Source: Henriciella sp. (GTDB lineage Bacteria > Pseudomonadota > Alphaproteobacteria > Caulobacterales > Hyphomonadaceae). From it: a stretch of DNA of 64,000 bases. The stretch is from contig NZ_JAPYRE010000003.1 of the NCBI RefSeq assembly GCF_029936995.1, positions 186,001-250,000 of the forward strand. Direction: 5' to 3'. Under the pieces are notes generated by a model, which saw only the letters and a list, made by a program, of their open reading frames with translations, was not told where the DNA came from and searched no databases. Numbering within the stretch: the stretch's first letter is position 1; each line of letters opens with the position of its first letter. Made by a program: the position numbers and the translations under genes. This document shows positions 18,485 to 27,723 of this stretch, one piece after another.

Positions 18485-19465
18485 CTATACGAGCGCGGCA
18501 ATCGTAAACCCGGCGACCAGAATCAATGCCGCCCATGCATTGGACTTGAATGCCATAAGCGCATTTCCGCGATCCTTGTGGAGCATATTTATCTGCCAGA
18601 TCGCATGGGCGAGGAAGGCGATGACTGTTAGCGCGCCAATCCGGCTTGCCCCCGTTGCGGCTGATGCCGCCGCGAAGAAGGCTCCTGCGATCAGAAAGAA
18701 GCAGAAAGCGCCAATGATGACGCGCTCTCCCATGAGGCGTGCAGTGGATTTCACGCCGATGAGAGCGTCATCTTCCTCATCCTGCGTGGCATAGATTGTG
18801 TCATAGGCAATAGTCCAAGCAGCAAAGCCGAGGAAGAGCAGCAATGTTCCGAAAGAAACATGTGTGGCTGTCGCGGCCGCGACCAGCACACCCCAGTTAA
18901 TCGTCGCGCCGAGCCAGGCTTGTGGCCACCATGTGATCCGCTTCATGAAAGGGTAAGCCAGGATCAGGGGGATCGCGAGAAGGGCAACGATCTTGGCGTC
19001 CAGCGGCAGCGCGAGCCAGGCCAGGAATCCAATGAACACCTGTAGCCCAAGAAATATATAGGCCGCCCGGACCGAGACGTCGCCAGAAGGTAGTGGACGA
19101 AGGGCCGTGCGGGCGACTTCCGCATCGAAATCCCGGTCAGTTATATCGTTCCATGTGCAAGCAGCTCCCCGCATGGTCACAGCGCCGATGACGAACAGAA
19201 GCTGCCACCAAAGGTCGATCCACAGAAAACCTGTCGAGATGCGTGTGTAGGCGAGCGAGGCCAGTGTTGGCAGGAGGACCAGCCACGTACCAATCGGCCT
19301 GTCGAGCCGGGCCAACGCTGCGTACGGGCGGAACATGTCCGGCAGCGATATGAGCCAGCCGGGCAGGGCGCTGTCAGCCGGCGCCGAACCACCGGATCGA
19401 GACGTCTCCTCATAACTGATGTCATGGGCCGAAGTGGGCCCGGAATCGTCCTTGGAACCTGTCAT
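18485..19465 (-). CDS. ubiA: 4-hydroxybenzoate polyprenyltransferase UbiA
   Basis: This 326-residue integral membrane prenyltransferase attaches the polyprenyl tail to 4-hydroxybenzoate in ubiquinone synthesis. The two magnesium/diphosphate motifs are NDITDRDFDAEV (near residue 108) and YATQDEEDDALIGVKSTA (near 227), with about eight hydrophobic helices around them. The N-terminal 40 residues are a polar extension. Ubiquinone feeds the oxidase chain encoded at 27.7-33.1 kb. It follows the aldehyde dehydrogenase gene by 26 bases. Confidence 0.95.
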   Translation of the reverse strand: MTGSKDDSGPTSAHDISYEETSRSGGSAPADSALPGWLISLPDMFRPYAALARLDRPIGTWLVLLPTLASLAYTRISTGFLWIDLWWQLLFVIGAVTMRGAACTWNDITDRDFDAEVARTALRPLPSGDVSVRAAYIFLGLQVFIGFLAWLALPLDAKIVALLAIPLILAYPFMKRITWWPQAWLGATINWGVLVAAATATHVSFGTLLLFLGFAAWTIAYDTIYATQDEEDDALIGVKSTARLMGERVIIGAFCFFLIAGAFFAAASAATGASRIGALTVIAFLAHAIWQINMLHKDRGNALMAFKSNAWAALILVAGFTIAALV

Positions 19466-19491
19466 ATGCCCCGTATAGACAAATTTTCCGC

Positions 19492-20856
19492 TCAGGCGAT
19501 AGAGACCGTCTTGCGATTGACGAAGGCGCGTATGCCATCGGCGGCCAGTTCGCGGCCGTAACCCGACTGCTTGATGCCGCCAAAGGGCAAGCGCGGATCA
19601 CTCGCAACCTTGGAATTTACAAAGGTTGAACCGGCTTCGAGATTGCGGATGGCTTCCTCAATATCGGATCTGTCCTGCGTAAAAATCGCAGAGCCAAGCC
19701 CGAATTTGCTTTGATTGGCACGGTCTATGGCATGCGCCAGTGTCGGCACTTTCCATAGTGAGGCGACAGGCCCGAACATTTCCTCGCATGCAGCTGGAGC
19801 TTCGTCCGGGGCACCTTCAACAATTTGCGGATGGGCCCACCAGCCCTTTTCCGGAAGCGTGGGAGTTTCGAGCAGGGCTTCCCCGCCAGACTTGATGGAT
19901 TTGTCTACCTGCTCCCTGAGGTCGTCACGTATGGCTTTCATGGCAAGGGGACCGATATTGGTACCCTCTTCTAGCGGGTTTCCGACTGTCAGGGCTTTCA
20001 TGCCTTCAATGAATTTCTCCCTGAAATCATCGTAAATGTCTTCATGAACAAAGAAACGTTTTGCCGCGATGCAGGACTGACCGCTATTCTGCGTGCGTCC
20101 GTCTATCGCGGTTTCAACCGACGCCTCGAGATCGGCTGAGGGCATTACGATAAAGGCGTCTGTTCCTCCCAGCTCCAGTACGGTCGGCTTGATATGTTCG
20201 CCAGCCGTGGCAGCGACAGCGCTGCCGGCAGGGCCTGAGCCGGTGAGGGTCGCAGCTTTCACACGGCGGTCACTTAGGATGCGTTCCACTTTTTCAGAAC
20301 CGACCAGCAAGGTCTGGAAACACCCGTTGGGGAAGCCCGCTTCGCGCAGGACATCCTCGATATCGAGTGCGCAGCGCCATACGTTCGAGGCATGCTTCAA
20401 TAATGCCACATTACCGGCCATGAGCGCAGGGGCTGCAAAACGAAAGACCTGCCAGAAGGGGAAATTCCAGGGCATGACGGCAAGTACGGGGCCAAGCGGC
20501 AGGTGGCGCACATAGGCGTGGCTTGAATCGGTCTTGATGGGTTCATCCGCCAGGTACTTCTCGCCATGCTCTGCATAATGGCGGCAGACCCAGGCGCATT
20601 TTTGCACCTCACCAACGGCCTGTGTCAGTGGTTTGCCCATTTCCAGCGTCATGTGACGGGCCAGCTCATCCTTGCGCTCTTCAAGAACCTCAGCAGCCTT
20701 CTCAAGCAGCCCTGCGCGCTCCTTGAAGCTGGTCAGACGCCAGATGTTAAACCGCTCTTCAGCTGCGGCCAGCGCGTGGTCTATATCGACATCGCTGTGA
20801 GGCTCAAAGGTCTCGATGACGTCTTCGGTGGCAGGGTTTACGGACTGAACGCTCAT
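19492..20856 (-). CDS. NAD(P)-dependent aldehyde dehydrogenase, succinate-semialdehyde dehydrogenase-like
   Basis: This is a 454-residue aldehyde dehydrogenase. VMPWNFPFWQVFRF is the cofactor/substrate loop near residue 129. The general base glutamate is in LELGGTDAFIV (about 228-238) and the nucleophile cysteine in NSGQSCIAAKRF (about 258-270). PFGGIKQSGYGRE is near the C-terminus. The short length, the ALLKHASN loop and the N-terminal SVNPATEDVIETF place it among GabD/Sad-type enzymes that oxidise succinate semialdehyde to succinate, but related aldehydes are possible. It is divergent from rsmE. Confidence 0.92.
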   Translation of the reverse strand: MSVQSVNPATEDVIETFEPHSDVDIDHALAAAEERFNIWRLTSFKERAGLLEKAAEVLEERKDELARHMTLEMGKPLTQAVGEVQKCAWVCRHYAEHGEKYLADEPIKTDSSHAYVRHLPLGPVLAVMPWNFPFWQVFRFAAPALMAGNVALLKHASNVWRCALDIEDVLREAGFPNGCFQTLLVGSEKVERILSDRRVKAATLTGSGPAGSAVAATAGEHIKPTVLELGGTDAFIVMPSADLEASVETAIDGRTQNSGQSCIAAKRFFVHEDIYDDFREKFIEGMKALTVGNPLEEGTNIGPLAMKAIRDDLREQVDKSIKSGGEALLETPTLPEKGWWAHPQIVEGAPDEAPAACEEMFGPVASLWKVPTLAHAIDRANQSKFGLGSAIFTQDRSDIEEAIRNLEAGSTFVNSKVASDPRLPFGGIKQSGYGRELAADGIRAFVNRKTVSIA

Positions 20857-20903
20857 GAACTTGTCTCTTCTTGCGGGTTAACTCTTACATCAGTGAAGCC
20901 TAT

Positions 20904-21674
20904 ATGGGCGCGATGAGTTCCGTACCGCGCCTATTCGTGACCCATGACCTCGTAGCAGGACAGCCTGTTCTGCTCGATGAGAAACAGGGAAAATACCTCA
21001 CCCGCGTCATGCGCCTGGAGAGTGGGGCCCCTGTGCGCGTCTTCAATGGACGCGATGGTGAATGGCACGGACACCTTCGCCAGGAGAGCTCGAAAAAGGT
21101 CTCCATTGTTGCGGATGAGCAGACCCGCAAGCAGGTCGCTACTCCAGACCTGACGCTATTGTTTGCCCCTCTGAAAAAGACCCGTACTGACTTTGTCGTC
21201 GAGAAAGCGTGTGAACTCGGCGTTCGCCGCATCCAACCGGTCATGACCGAACGGACCCAGGCAAGCCGGGTGCGAAGTGACAGGTTGCAGGCAGTTGTGA
21301 TTGAAGCGGCTGAACAGACAGAGCGTATGGACATTCCAACAGTTGCCGATGATGTGTCCTTCTTCGAGTCCCTGGAAAGATGGGACCCAGCCATTCCGCT
21401 CTATTATTGCGACGAAGCTGGCGACGCAGCGCCTATGGCCGACGTGTTGGCAGGTGCCGGTTCTATCGCGGCTGGCCTGCTGATCGGGCCTGAAGGCGGC
21501 TTCTCTCCAGCTGAACGCCAGAAGCTGAGATCACTGGACTTTGTGGTGCCTGTCACACTCGGCCCCCGCATCTTGCGGGCAGAGACTGCTGTCGTCTCCG
21601 CACTCACGCTCTGGCAATCTTCGGTTGGCGACTGGAGCGAACATCCCTATCTGGCAGAAAAGGCCAGTAGCTGA
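20904..21674 (+). CDS. rsmE: 16S rRNA (uracil-1498-N3)-methyltransferase RsmE
   Basis: RsmE methylates U1498 of 16S rRNA in assembled 30S subunits. This 256-residue protein has the N-terminal PUA-like domain (PRLFVTHDLVAGQ to VFNGRDGEWHG) and the SPOUT/knot domain with LLIGPEGGFSPAE and LGPRILRAETAVVSAL, the SAM-binding knot. Starts at 20904 and 20913 (both ATG) are equally possible; neither has a strong Shine-Dalgarno. gshA follows after 14 bases, so the two are probably cotranscribed. Confidence 0.94.
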   Translation: MGAMSSVPRLFVTHDLVAGQPVLLDEKQGKYLTRVMRLESGAPVRVFNGRDGEWHGHLRQESSKKVSIVADEQTRKQVATPDLTLLFAPLKKTRTDFVVEKACELGVRRIQPVMTERTQASRVRSDRLQAVVIEAAEQTERMDIPTVADDVSFFESLERWDPAIPLYYCDEAGDAAPMADVLAGAGSIAAGLLIGPEGGFSPAERQKLRSLDFVVPVTLGPRILRAETAVVSALTLWQSSVGDWSEHPYLAEKASS

Positions 21675-21688
21675 AGGATGGGTCCAGC

Positions 21689-23071
21689 ATGACCACCCCC
21701 ACCTCAGAAATCGACGAATCCGCTCCGCGTATCGAGTCCAAGGCCGATATGGTCGAGTGGATGGAAAGCGGAAACACGCCGAAGGCGGACTGGCGGATCG
21801 GGACAGAACACGAGAAGTTCGGCTTTATCCGCGATGGCCTGCGCCCGCTTCCCTATGAGGGCAACGTATCTGTGCTCGCCATGCTTGAAGGCCTGCGCGA
21901 CCGGTTTGGATGGGATCCTATTGTCGAGGATGGCAAGCTGATCGGGCTCCAGAAAGACGGAGCGAGTGTCAGCCTCGAACCTGGCGGCCAGTTCGAGCTT
22001 TCCGGCGCGCCGCTGGAACATATCCATCAGACCTGCAACGAGGTCGGCGATCATTTGCGTGAGGTTCGCGAGATTGCAGACCCGCTTGGGATTGGTTTCC
22101 TCGGCATGGGCGCCTCGCCCCTCTGGAGCATGGACGAGACGCCCATCATGCCAAAGGGCCGCTACAAGATCATGCGGGATTACATGCTTGAGGTGGGCCG
22201 GCTTGGCCGGGAAATGATGTTCCGCACCTGCACGGTTCAGGCGAATATGGATTTCTCGTCCGAGGCCGACATGGTGAAGAAGTTCCGTGTGTCGCTGGCG
22301 CTCCAGCCTGTCGGGACTGCATTGTTCGCCAATTCGCCCTTCACTGAAGGGCGCACGAATGGCTTCCTGTCCTATCGCTCGCATGTGTGGACTGATACTG
22401 ACCCGGACCGTTCCGGCATGCTGCCCTTCATGTTCGAGGACGGCGCAGGTTTCGAACGCTATGTCGATTACGCGCTTGATGTGCCGATGTATTTCGTTCG
22501 CCGGGGCAAGAACCAGTATCTTAATGCGGCAGGCCTGAGCTTCCGGGACTTTCTGGACGGCAAGCTGGAAATCCTGCCGGGCGAAAAGCCTGCGATTGAC
22601 GACTTCGTAGACCATCTCTCAACAATTTTTCCTGAAGTCCGGCTCAAGCGGTTCCTCGAGATGCGTGGCTCTGACTCCGGACCTTGGAGCCGGCTTTGCG
22701 CTTTTTCCGCCTTCTGGACGGGCATCCTTTATGACGATGCCGCGCTCGATGCTGCCTGGGATCTTGTGAAGGACTGGACTGCGCCTCAACGCGAGGCTGT
22801 GCGCCAGTCGGTTGGCACACTTGGGCTCAAGACACCGGTGCCTGGCGGACGCTCGCTCCGGGACATTGCCCTCGACGCCCTTGCAATCAGCCGGCAGGGG
22901 TTAAAAGCGCGCAGCAAGTTCAATACCGCTGGCGATGACGAGTCAGGCTTTCTTTCGGAGCTCGACGAAATCGCGACCAGCGGTCTGACCCCTGCGGACC
23001 GCCTTCTGGAGCTTTATCATGGAGAGTGGGGCCGGCGGGTCGAGCCAGCCTTCGAAACACTCGCCTACTAG
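21689..23071 (+). CDS. gshA: Glutamate-cysteine ligase, plant/alphaproteobacterial type
   Basis: This enzyme carries out the first step of glutathione synthesis, joining glutamate and cysteine with ATP. The 460-residue protein shows the GCS2-type signature IGTEHEKFGFIRDG near residue 35, the SLEPGGQFELSGAP loop, and the MRDYM...TCTVQANMDFSSEADM and LEMRGSDSGPWSRL segments used by the plant-like class. Length is typical. It lies 14 bases after rsmE. Gor at 54133 and the GST at 7691 use its product. Confidence 0.95.
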   Translation: MTTPTSEIDESAPRIESKADMVEWMESGNTPKADWRIGTEHEKFGFIRDGLRPLPYEGNVSVLAMLEGLRDRFGWDPIVEDGKLIGLQKDGASVSLEPGGQFELSGAPLEHIHQTCNEVGDHLREVREIADPLGIGFLGMGASPLWSMDETPIMPKGRYKIMRDYMLEVGRLGREMMFRTCTVQANMDFSSEADMVKKFRVSLALQPVGTALFANSPFTEGRTNGFLSYRSHVWTDTDPDRSGMLPFMFEDGAGFERYVDYALDVPMYFVRRGKNQYLNAAGLSFRDFLDGKLEILPGEKPAIDDFVDHLSTIFPEVRLKRFLEMRGSDSGPWSRLCAFSAFWTGILYDDAALDAAWDLVKDWTAPQREAVRQSVGTLGLKTPVPGGRSLRDIALDALAISRQGLKARSKFNTAGDDESGFLSELDEIATSGLTPADRLLELYHGEWGRRVEPAFETLAY

Positions 23072-23195
23072 GGCGTATTTTGCGCCGTTCCCTGAAGAAA
23101 TGGCACATCTTTGCTTGAGCCCCGTCCTCACGCATGGTCATAGTGTGCGCGGATAAAGCGCGACTCGCGCCGAACAAGGTTCAGGGAAGAAACAT

Positions 23196-25019
23196 ATGGG
23201 TATTGTACTTTTCGCCATCATCGCGGCGTTGCCGCCAATTCTTTTCACGATGTGGCAGTTAAGGAAGCACCCCAAGGGTCTTTACATTCTTTTCTTCGCC
23301 GAGATGTGGGAGCGCTTTTCCTATTACGGGATGCGGGCCCTTCTTATCTTTTATCTGACCTGGCATTTCCTGTTCGAGAGCAGTTTCTCGCTAACGCTCT
23401 ATGGAGCCTATGTCGCACTAGTGTATCTCGGTCCGCTTCTCGGCGGGTGGCTCGCAGACAGGTATATCGGTTTCAGGAAAGCCGTGACGTTCGGGGCGAT
23501 CCTGCTGGTTGCGGGGCATGGCCTTATGGGGCTTCACGGGCCGGCTGCCGAGGAAACGCTGACTGTAGATGGTACTGTGTATGAACTTGAACGGCCAGAA
23601 TATAGCGAAGCCCGCGACCGTTATATCGTCATTGATGGAGAGGAAGTCTTCATCGACAATTTCGTGCAGCCGGAAGAAGGCTCGCCCGAACGTCGCGTCA
23701 CTTTCACACAGGACGGTCAGGAAACCACGCTGACCGGTACGCTGGATGAAGAACGCAATCCCTTCTTCGCAACAATCCTCTTTGCCGCGCTTGCGCTGAT
23801 CGTTGCAGGGGTCGGTTTCCTGAAGCCGAACATCTCGACCTGTGTTGGCGCACTCTATGACCAAGGGGACCGTCGCCGCGACTCTGGCTTCACGCTATAT
23901 TATATGGGTATCAACCTCGGCTCATTCCTGTCGGGTATTTTCTGCGCCCTCGCTGCTGCGCAGTTTGGCTGGTGGGCAGGGTTCGGCCTTGCTGCTGTTG
24001 GTATGCTGGCAGGCCTCATCGTCTTCGTCTTCGGCCAGAGCTGGCTGGAGGGACGTGCTGAGCCGCCTGCGGATGTTGACCTGAAAACACCCGTCTTCGC
24101 TGGGCTGAACCGTGAATGGCTGGTCTATGCCGCAGGGCTCGGTTTCGCCGTGGCGGCTTTCTTCCTGCTCCAGATCGCGAGTATCATGACACTGGCCATG
24201 CATGGCGTTTTCGCCATCGTCACGCTTGGCATCATCATTTACATGCTCACCAAGCTGGAAAGCGATACGCGCAATGCGATGATCGGGCTTCTTATTCTGA
24301 CGGTTTCCTCAGTGCTCTTCTGGGCGCTGTTCGACCAGGGGCCGACATCGCTCAACCTGTTTGCTGCGGCACACGTTGATAATCAGGTCATGGGCTCGCC
24401 ATTCCCGGCACCAGTCCTGCAATCGGCCAATCCGCTATACATCATGTACTTCGCGCCGTTGATTGCGGTGCTGTGGACATGGCTGGGCAACAAGGGCGTT
24501 GAACCGAACAGCTTTATCAAGTTCGGTCTTGCCATGATCCAGATCGGTGCTGGTTTCTTCGTACTGAACCTTGGTATCCAGACCGCCGTGCCGGATGCGA
24601 GCGGTGCGCTGAGGATATCGGTCCTGTTCATCATGCTGATGTACCTGCTGCACACCACGGGCGAGATTTTCCTCTCACCGGTTGGCCTGTCTGCCGTGAC
24701 CAAACTTTCGGCCAAACAGATCGTCGGCTTCATGATGGGCTATTGGTTCTTGGCTTCATCATACGCCAACGTTATTGCGGCCGGGATCGCGCAGGCGACA
24801 CAGGTACCCGAAGGTGCGCCGCCGGAAGAAAGTCTTGAAGCTTATAACGCCGTTTACCTCCAGCTTGGCAGCGCCGCGGTAGGCCTCGGGTTAATCCTGC
24901 TTGTTGCCAGCCCGTGGCTGCGTAAGCTCACGCGTCATGCGGAAGGCAGCAACGGTATCAAGGAAAAGCGTAGTGAAGTTGATCCGGCAGGCGCGACGCT
25001 GGAACGGAATATAGACTGA
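23196..25019 (+). CDS. Proton-dependent oligopeptide transporter (POT/PTR2 family)
   Basis: This is a 607-residue inner-membrane symporter for di- and tripeptides. The proton-coupling motif ExxERFxYY is intact in EMWERFSYYG (36-45), and LKPNISTCVG plus FTLYYMGINLGSF match the second POT signature. Two features are unusual. There is an extra hydrophobic helix before the first canonical helix (residues 2-20), and a polar insert of about 75 residues (about 114-189) rich in acidic and beta-forming residues lies between helices 3 and 4, on the periplasmic side by the usual topology. The rhodanese gene converges 20 bases after. Confidence 0.93.
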   Translation: MGIVLFAIIAALPPILFTMWQLRKHPKGLYILFFAEMWERFSYYGMRALLIFYLTWHFLFESSFSLTLYGAYVALVYLGPLLGGWLADRYIGFRKAVTFGAILLVAGHGLMGLHGPAAEETLTVDGTVYELERPEYSEARDRYIVIDGEEVFIDNFVQPEEGSPERRVTFTQDGQETTLTGTLDEERNPFFATILFAALALIVAGVGFLKPNISTCVGALYDQGDRRRDSGFTLYYMGINLGSFLSGIFCALAAAQFGWWAGFGLAAVGMLAGLIVFVFGQSWLEGRAEPPADVDLKTPVFAGLNREWLVYAAGLGFAVAAFFLLQIASIMTLAMHGVFAIVTLGIIIYMLTKLESDTRNAMIGLLILTVSSVLFWALFDQGPTSLNLFAAAHVDNQVMGSPFPAPVLQSANPLYIMYFAPLIAVLWTWLGNKGVEPNSFIKFGLAMIQIGAGFFVLNLGIQTAVPDASGALRISVLFIMLMYLLHTTGEIFLSPVGLSAVTKLSAKQIVGFMMGYWFLASSYANVIAAGIAQATQVPEGAPPEESLEAYNAVYLQLGSAAVGLGLILLVASPWLRKLTRHAEGSNGIKEKRSEVDPAGATLERNID

Positions 25020-25034
25020 GCAGAATAAAGGCTA

Positions 25035-25059
25035 CCGGTCAGGGATATTCCCTGACCGG
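25035..25059. terminator. Probable bidirectional terminator between POT transporter and rhodanese genes
   Basis: A perfect 11-bp stem (25035-25045 with 25049-25059) with a 3-base loop lies at the convergent junction. It overlaps the last codons and the TGA of the minus-strand rhodanese gene. Neither side has a clean T-run (minus side: CCTTTATTC), so termination is inferred from the stem strength and position. Confidence 0.5.
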
Positions 25060-25491
25060 CAGATCTTCCGCGATCCAGCCCTCTTCGCCTGCAACACCAC
25101 CGGCAACGCTGGTTACATTCGTATAGCCTTCTTGAACCAGACGGTCGCGCGCCTTGGCCGAGCGGTTGCCGGACCGGCAGATGAAGGCGACAGGTTGATC
25201 CTTGTCACCACCTGTCAGCCTCTCGACCTGCTTGAGAAAGTCCGCATCCTGAAGCGTGATAGTATGGGCATCGGCAGGTATCCCGGTCTGTTCCCACTCT
25301 TCGGGCGTACGCACATCGATGAGTAGCGCCCCCTTGTCCTGCAAGTTTTGCGCTTCGCTGGGCGAAACCTCGGGCGCCAGACTCGTTGCGGACATAGCGC
25401 TTTGCTCAGTCGGCTCGGACTCCGCACATGCAGAGACTACCGGAGTGGAAGCAAGGCCAATCGCGACCATGGCGGTGACAGACAAATTCAT
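25039..25491 (-). CDS. Exported rhodanese-domain protein
   Basis: This 150-residue protein is a single rhodanese module. The catalytic loop is FICRSGNRSAKA, with the sulfur-carrying cysteine, and earlier come GALLIDVRTPEEWEQTGIP and the helix EWEQ. The first 22 residues look like a signal ending VSAC, which could be a lipobox, although the n-region lacks a positive charge. It would handle sulfane sulfur in the periplasm. The coding end lies inside a strong hairpin. It stands alone, 67 bases downstream of tldD in the same direction. Confidence 0.88.
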   Translation of the reverse strand: MNLSVTAMVAIGLASTPVVSACAESEPTEQSAMSATSLAPEVSPSEAQNLQDKGALLIDVRTPEEWEQTGIPADAHTITLQDADFLKQVERLTGGDKDQPVAFICRSGNRSAKARDRLVQEGYTNVTSVAGGVAGEEGWIAEDLPVREYP

Positions 25492-25558
25492 AGGGTGGCC
25501 CCTTTGTTGCTGTCATAGCATTGTAGAGCATCGCCCCGTCAGGGAAAAGCAGACAGCC

Positions 25559-26962
25559 TTAACCCGCCCCGCCAACGGTCAATGCATCGACCTTTAGTGT
25601 CGGCTGGCCGACACCGACTGGAACAGTTTGGCCAGCCTTGCCGCAAGTGCCGACACCATCATCCATCTTGAAGTCGTTGCCGATCATCGAGACTTTGTTG
25701 AGAACCGTCGGGCCGTGGCCGATGAGAGTGGCATTCTTCACCGGCGCAACAATCTCGCCGTTCTCGACCAGATAAGCCTCGGTACACTGGAAGACGAAAT
25801 TCCCCGATGTAATATCGACCTGTCCACCGCCAAAATCGACGGCCCAGACACCACGCTTCATGGACTTCACAATCTCTTCCGGATCGTCCTTGCCGCCCAG
25901 CATTACCGTGTTTGTCATGCGCGGCATGATACCTGAATCATATGATTCGCGGCGTCCATTGCCGGTCGGCGCCATGCCCATAAGGCGAGCGTTCTGGCGG
26001 TCCTGCATATAACCTTTCAGGATGCCGTCCTCGATCAGGACGTTCCGCTGTGTTGGCGTACCTTCATCATCGAAGGAAAGCGAGCCACGCCGCGCGTCGA
26101 TAGTTCCGTCGTCAATTACGGTTACACCCTTGGCCGCGACCTGCTCGCCGATGCGCCCGGCATAGACACTGGTCTGCTTGCGATTGAAATCGCCTTCCAG
26201 CCCATGCCCGACGGCTTCATGCAAGAGTACGGCAGGCCAGCCCGGCCCAAGTACGACTTCCATTTCCCCTGCGGGAGCGGGAATCGATTCCAGATTGATT
26301 TCCGCCTTGCGAATCGCGCGCTCAGCAAGGCCCTTCCAGCGCGACGGGGCGATCCATTCATCATAGACCGCGCGGCCACCCGCGCCTGCAGAAGCGCTTT
26401 CCCGGCGTCCGTCCTGTTCAAGCGTGACAGAAACGTTCAGGCGCACCAGTGGGCGGACATCATGGAATGTCTCACCAGCAGGCCGCAGAACATCAATCTC
26501 CTCATGGCTGCCAGCCAGGGACACAGAGACCTGTACAACGCGTGGATCCTTTGCCCTGACCCAGGCATCGATCTCGGCAAGCAGCTCTGTCTTGACGCCG
26601 AAACCGGGTGCTTCTGTCGGGTCAACCGGTGCATATAGCCGACGGTTTGTGGGTTGCGGGCTGACATCGAGTTTCCCGCTATAACCCCGCTTCGCTGCGG
26701 CGGCTGTTGAGGCAGCGCGGCGGATTGCGTCCAGGGAGAGCTCACCGGCGTGAGCGTTGCCGCTGGCTTCCCCCGCCACAACGCGAAGGCCAAAACCCTG
26801 GCTGGTGTCAAAGGCTGCCGATTTCAGCCGGCCATCATCGAGCAGGAATTGTTCCGAACGGGCTCGCTGGACATATATGTCGCCATCATCAGCACCGTTA
26901 CATGCGTCAGCCAGGATAGACGTGGCTTCGTTGCGGTCAAAGGGGAGGTCGTTTTCAAGCAT
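25559..26962 (-). CDS. tldD: Zinc metalloprotease TldD
   Basis: TldD is the catalytic half of the TldD/TldE protease. The 467-residue protein carries the zinc motif HEAVGH in VLLHEAVGHGLEGD (near residue 253). The C-terminal barrel has MRMTNTVMLGGKDDPEEI and GGGQVDITSGNFVFQC, where the third metal ligand cysteine sits in the family. The N-terminal SQGFGLRVVAGEASGNA segment mirrors its partner. PmbA is encoded at 12189 and would form the heterodimer. The E. coli pair digests unfolded peptides; no peptide-toxin precursor is visible nearby. Confidence 0.95.
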   Translation of the reverse strand: MLENDLPFDRNEATSILADACNGADDGDIYVQRARSEQFLLDDGRLKSAAFDTSQGFGLRVVAGEASGNAHAGELSLDAIRRAASTAAAAKRGYSGKLDVSPQPTNRRLYAPVDPTEAPGFGVKTELLAEIDAWVRAKDPRVVQVSVSLAGSHEEIDVLRPAGETFHDVRPLVRLNVSVTLEQDGRRESASAGAGGRAVYDEWIAPSRWKGLAERAIRKAEINLESIPAPAGEMEVVLGPGWPAVLLHEAVGHGLEGDFNRKQTSVYAGRIGEQVAAKGVTVIDDGTIDARRGSLSFDDEGTPTQRNVLIEDGILKGYMQDRQNARLMGMAPTGNGRRESYDSGIMPRMTNTVMLGGKDDPEEIVKSMKRGVWAVDFGGGQVDITSGNFVFQCTEAYLVENGEIVAPVKNATLIGHGPTVLNKVSMIGNDFKMDDGVGTCGKAGQTVPVGVGQPTLKVDALTVGGAG

Positions 26963-27004
26963 GCCCTGACAATGGGGCCTGGCGGTCAGACACGCAAGGC
27001 GCGA

Positions 27005-27565
27005 TCAGCCCTCAGTTTCGTCGCGGACCGTGAAGCGCTTCAGCTGGCGTTCAGCGAGTTCCCAGCCAGGCTTGAGCTCAAGCGCTTTCTGGAAATCAAA
27101 ATATGCGCCCTGAACATCGCCTGTGTTTTCACGAGCGATGGCGCGGTTGTAATAGGCGGCGAATATCTCGGCTGAATCATATTCGATCGCCTTGTTCAGC
27201 GGAGTGAGAGCGGCGTCGAAATCCTTTTGATAGATATAGGTTGCGCCTTCATTCAGGTAAGCTGCGCCGAGTTCGGGCTGTATCTCCGTGGCCCGGCCAT
27301 AATCCTGCAGGGCATCTTCATAATTGCCCTCACGCATGCGGATGACGCCACGATTTACATAAGTCGCTGCGCGATTCGGCCGTGTCAGGGGTTCTTCCTG
27401 AAGGGCCCGGCTGCATGTCTGCTCGGCAGTCCGGAAGAAATAATTGTCACTTTTTGCGAGGTCGAAACAGTCCCGTGCCAGCCCTTCACCGATAACGAAT
27501 ACCTGGGCAGATGCCGCACCGGCGGCCAGCGAAGCAGCGATAGTCAGAGCGATGGAGCGATACAT
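27005..27565 (-). CDS. Exported tetratricopeptide repeat protein
   Basis: This 186-residue periplasmic protein has a signal peptide MYRSIALTIAASLAAGAASAQ and three to four TPR units between about residues 60 and 170 (for example AATYVNRGVIRMREGNYEDALQ and AYLNEGATYIYQKDFDAALT). TPRs mediate protein contacts; the partner is unknown. The ATG at 27565 is chosen for its AGGAGA six bases upstream; the frame continues seven codons further without such a site. It is divergent from the cytochrome oxidase cluster, with about 158 bp between. Confidence 0.88.
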   Translation of the reverse strand: MYRSIALTIAASLAAGAASAQVFVIGEGLARDCFDLAKSDNYFFRTAEQTCSRALQEEPLTRPNRAATYVNRGVIRMREGNYEDALQDYGRATEIQPELGAAYLNEGATYIYQKDFDAALTPLNKAIEYDSAEIFAAYYNRAIARENTGDVQGAYFDFQKALELKPGWELAERQLKRFTVRDETEG

Positions 27566-27723
27566 TACAGGTCTCCTGAGGGGCATGTTATGAGAGAGTA
27601 TAACCTGTTTCAGGGGCTTGGCGAATGGACTGCGACAAATTTGATATCACTGATCGCTTGGGTGGACGCCTCGTAAGAGTGTAGTTATGGCAAAGCTCGA
27701 AACATTACCTAGGGAGTCGGGTC

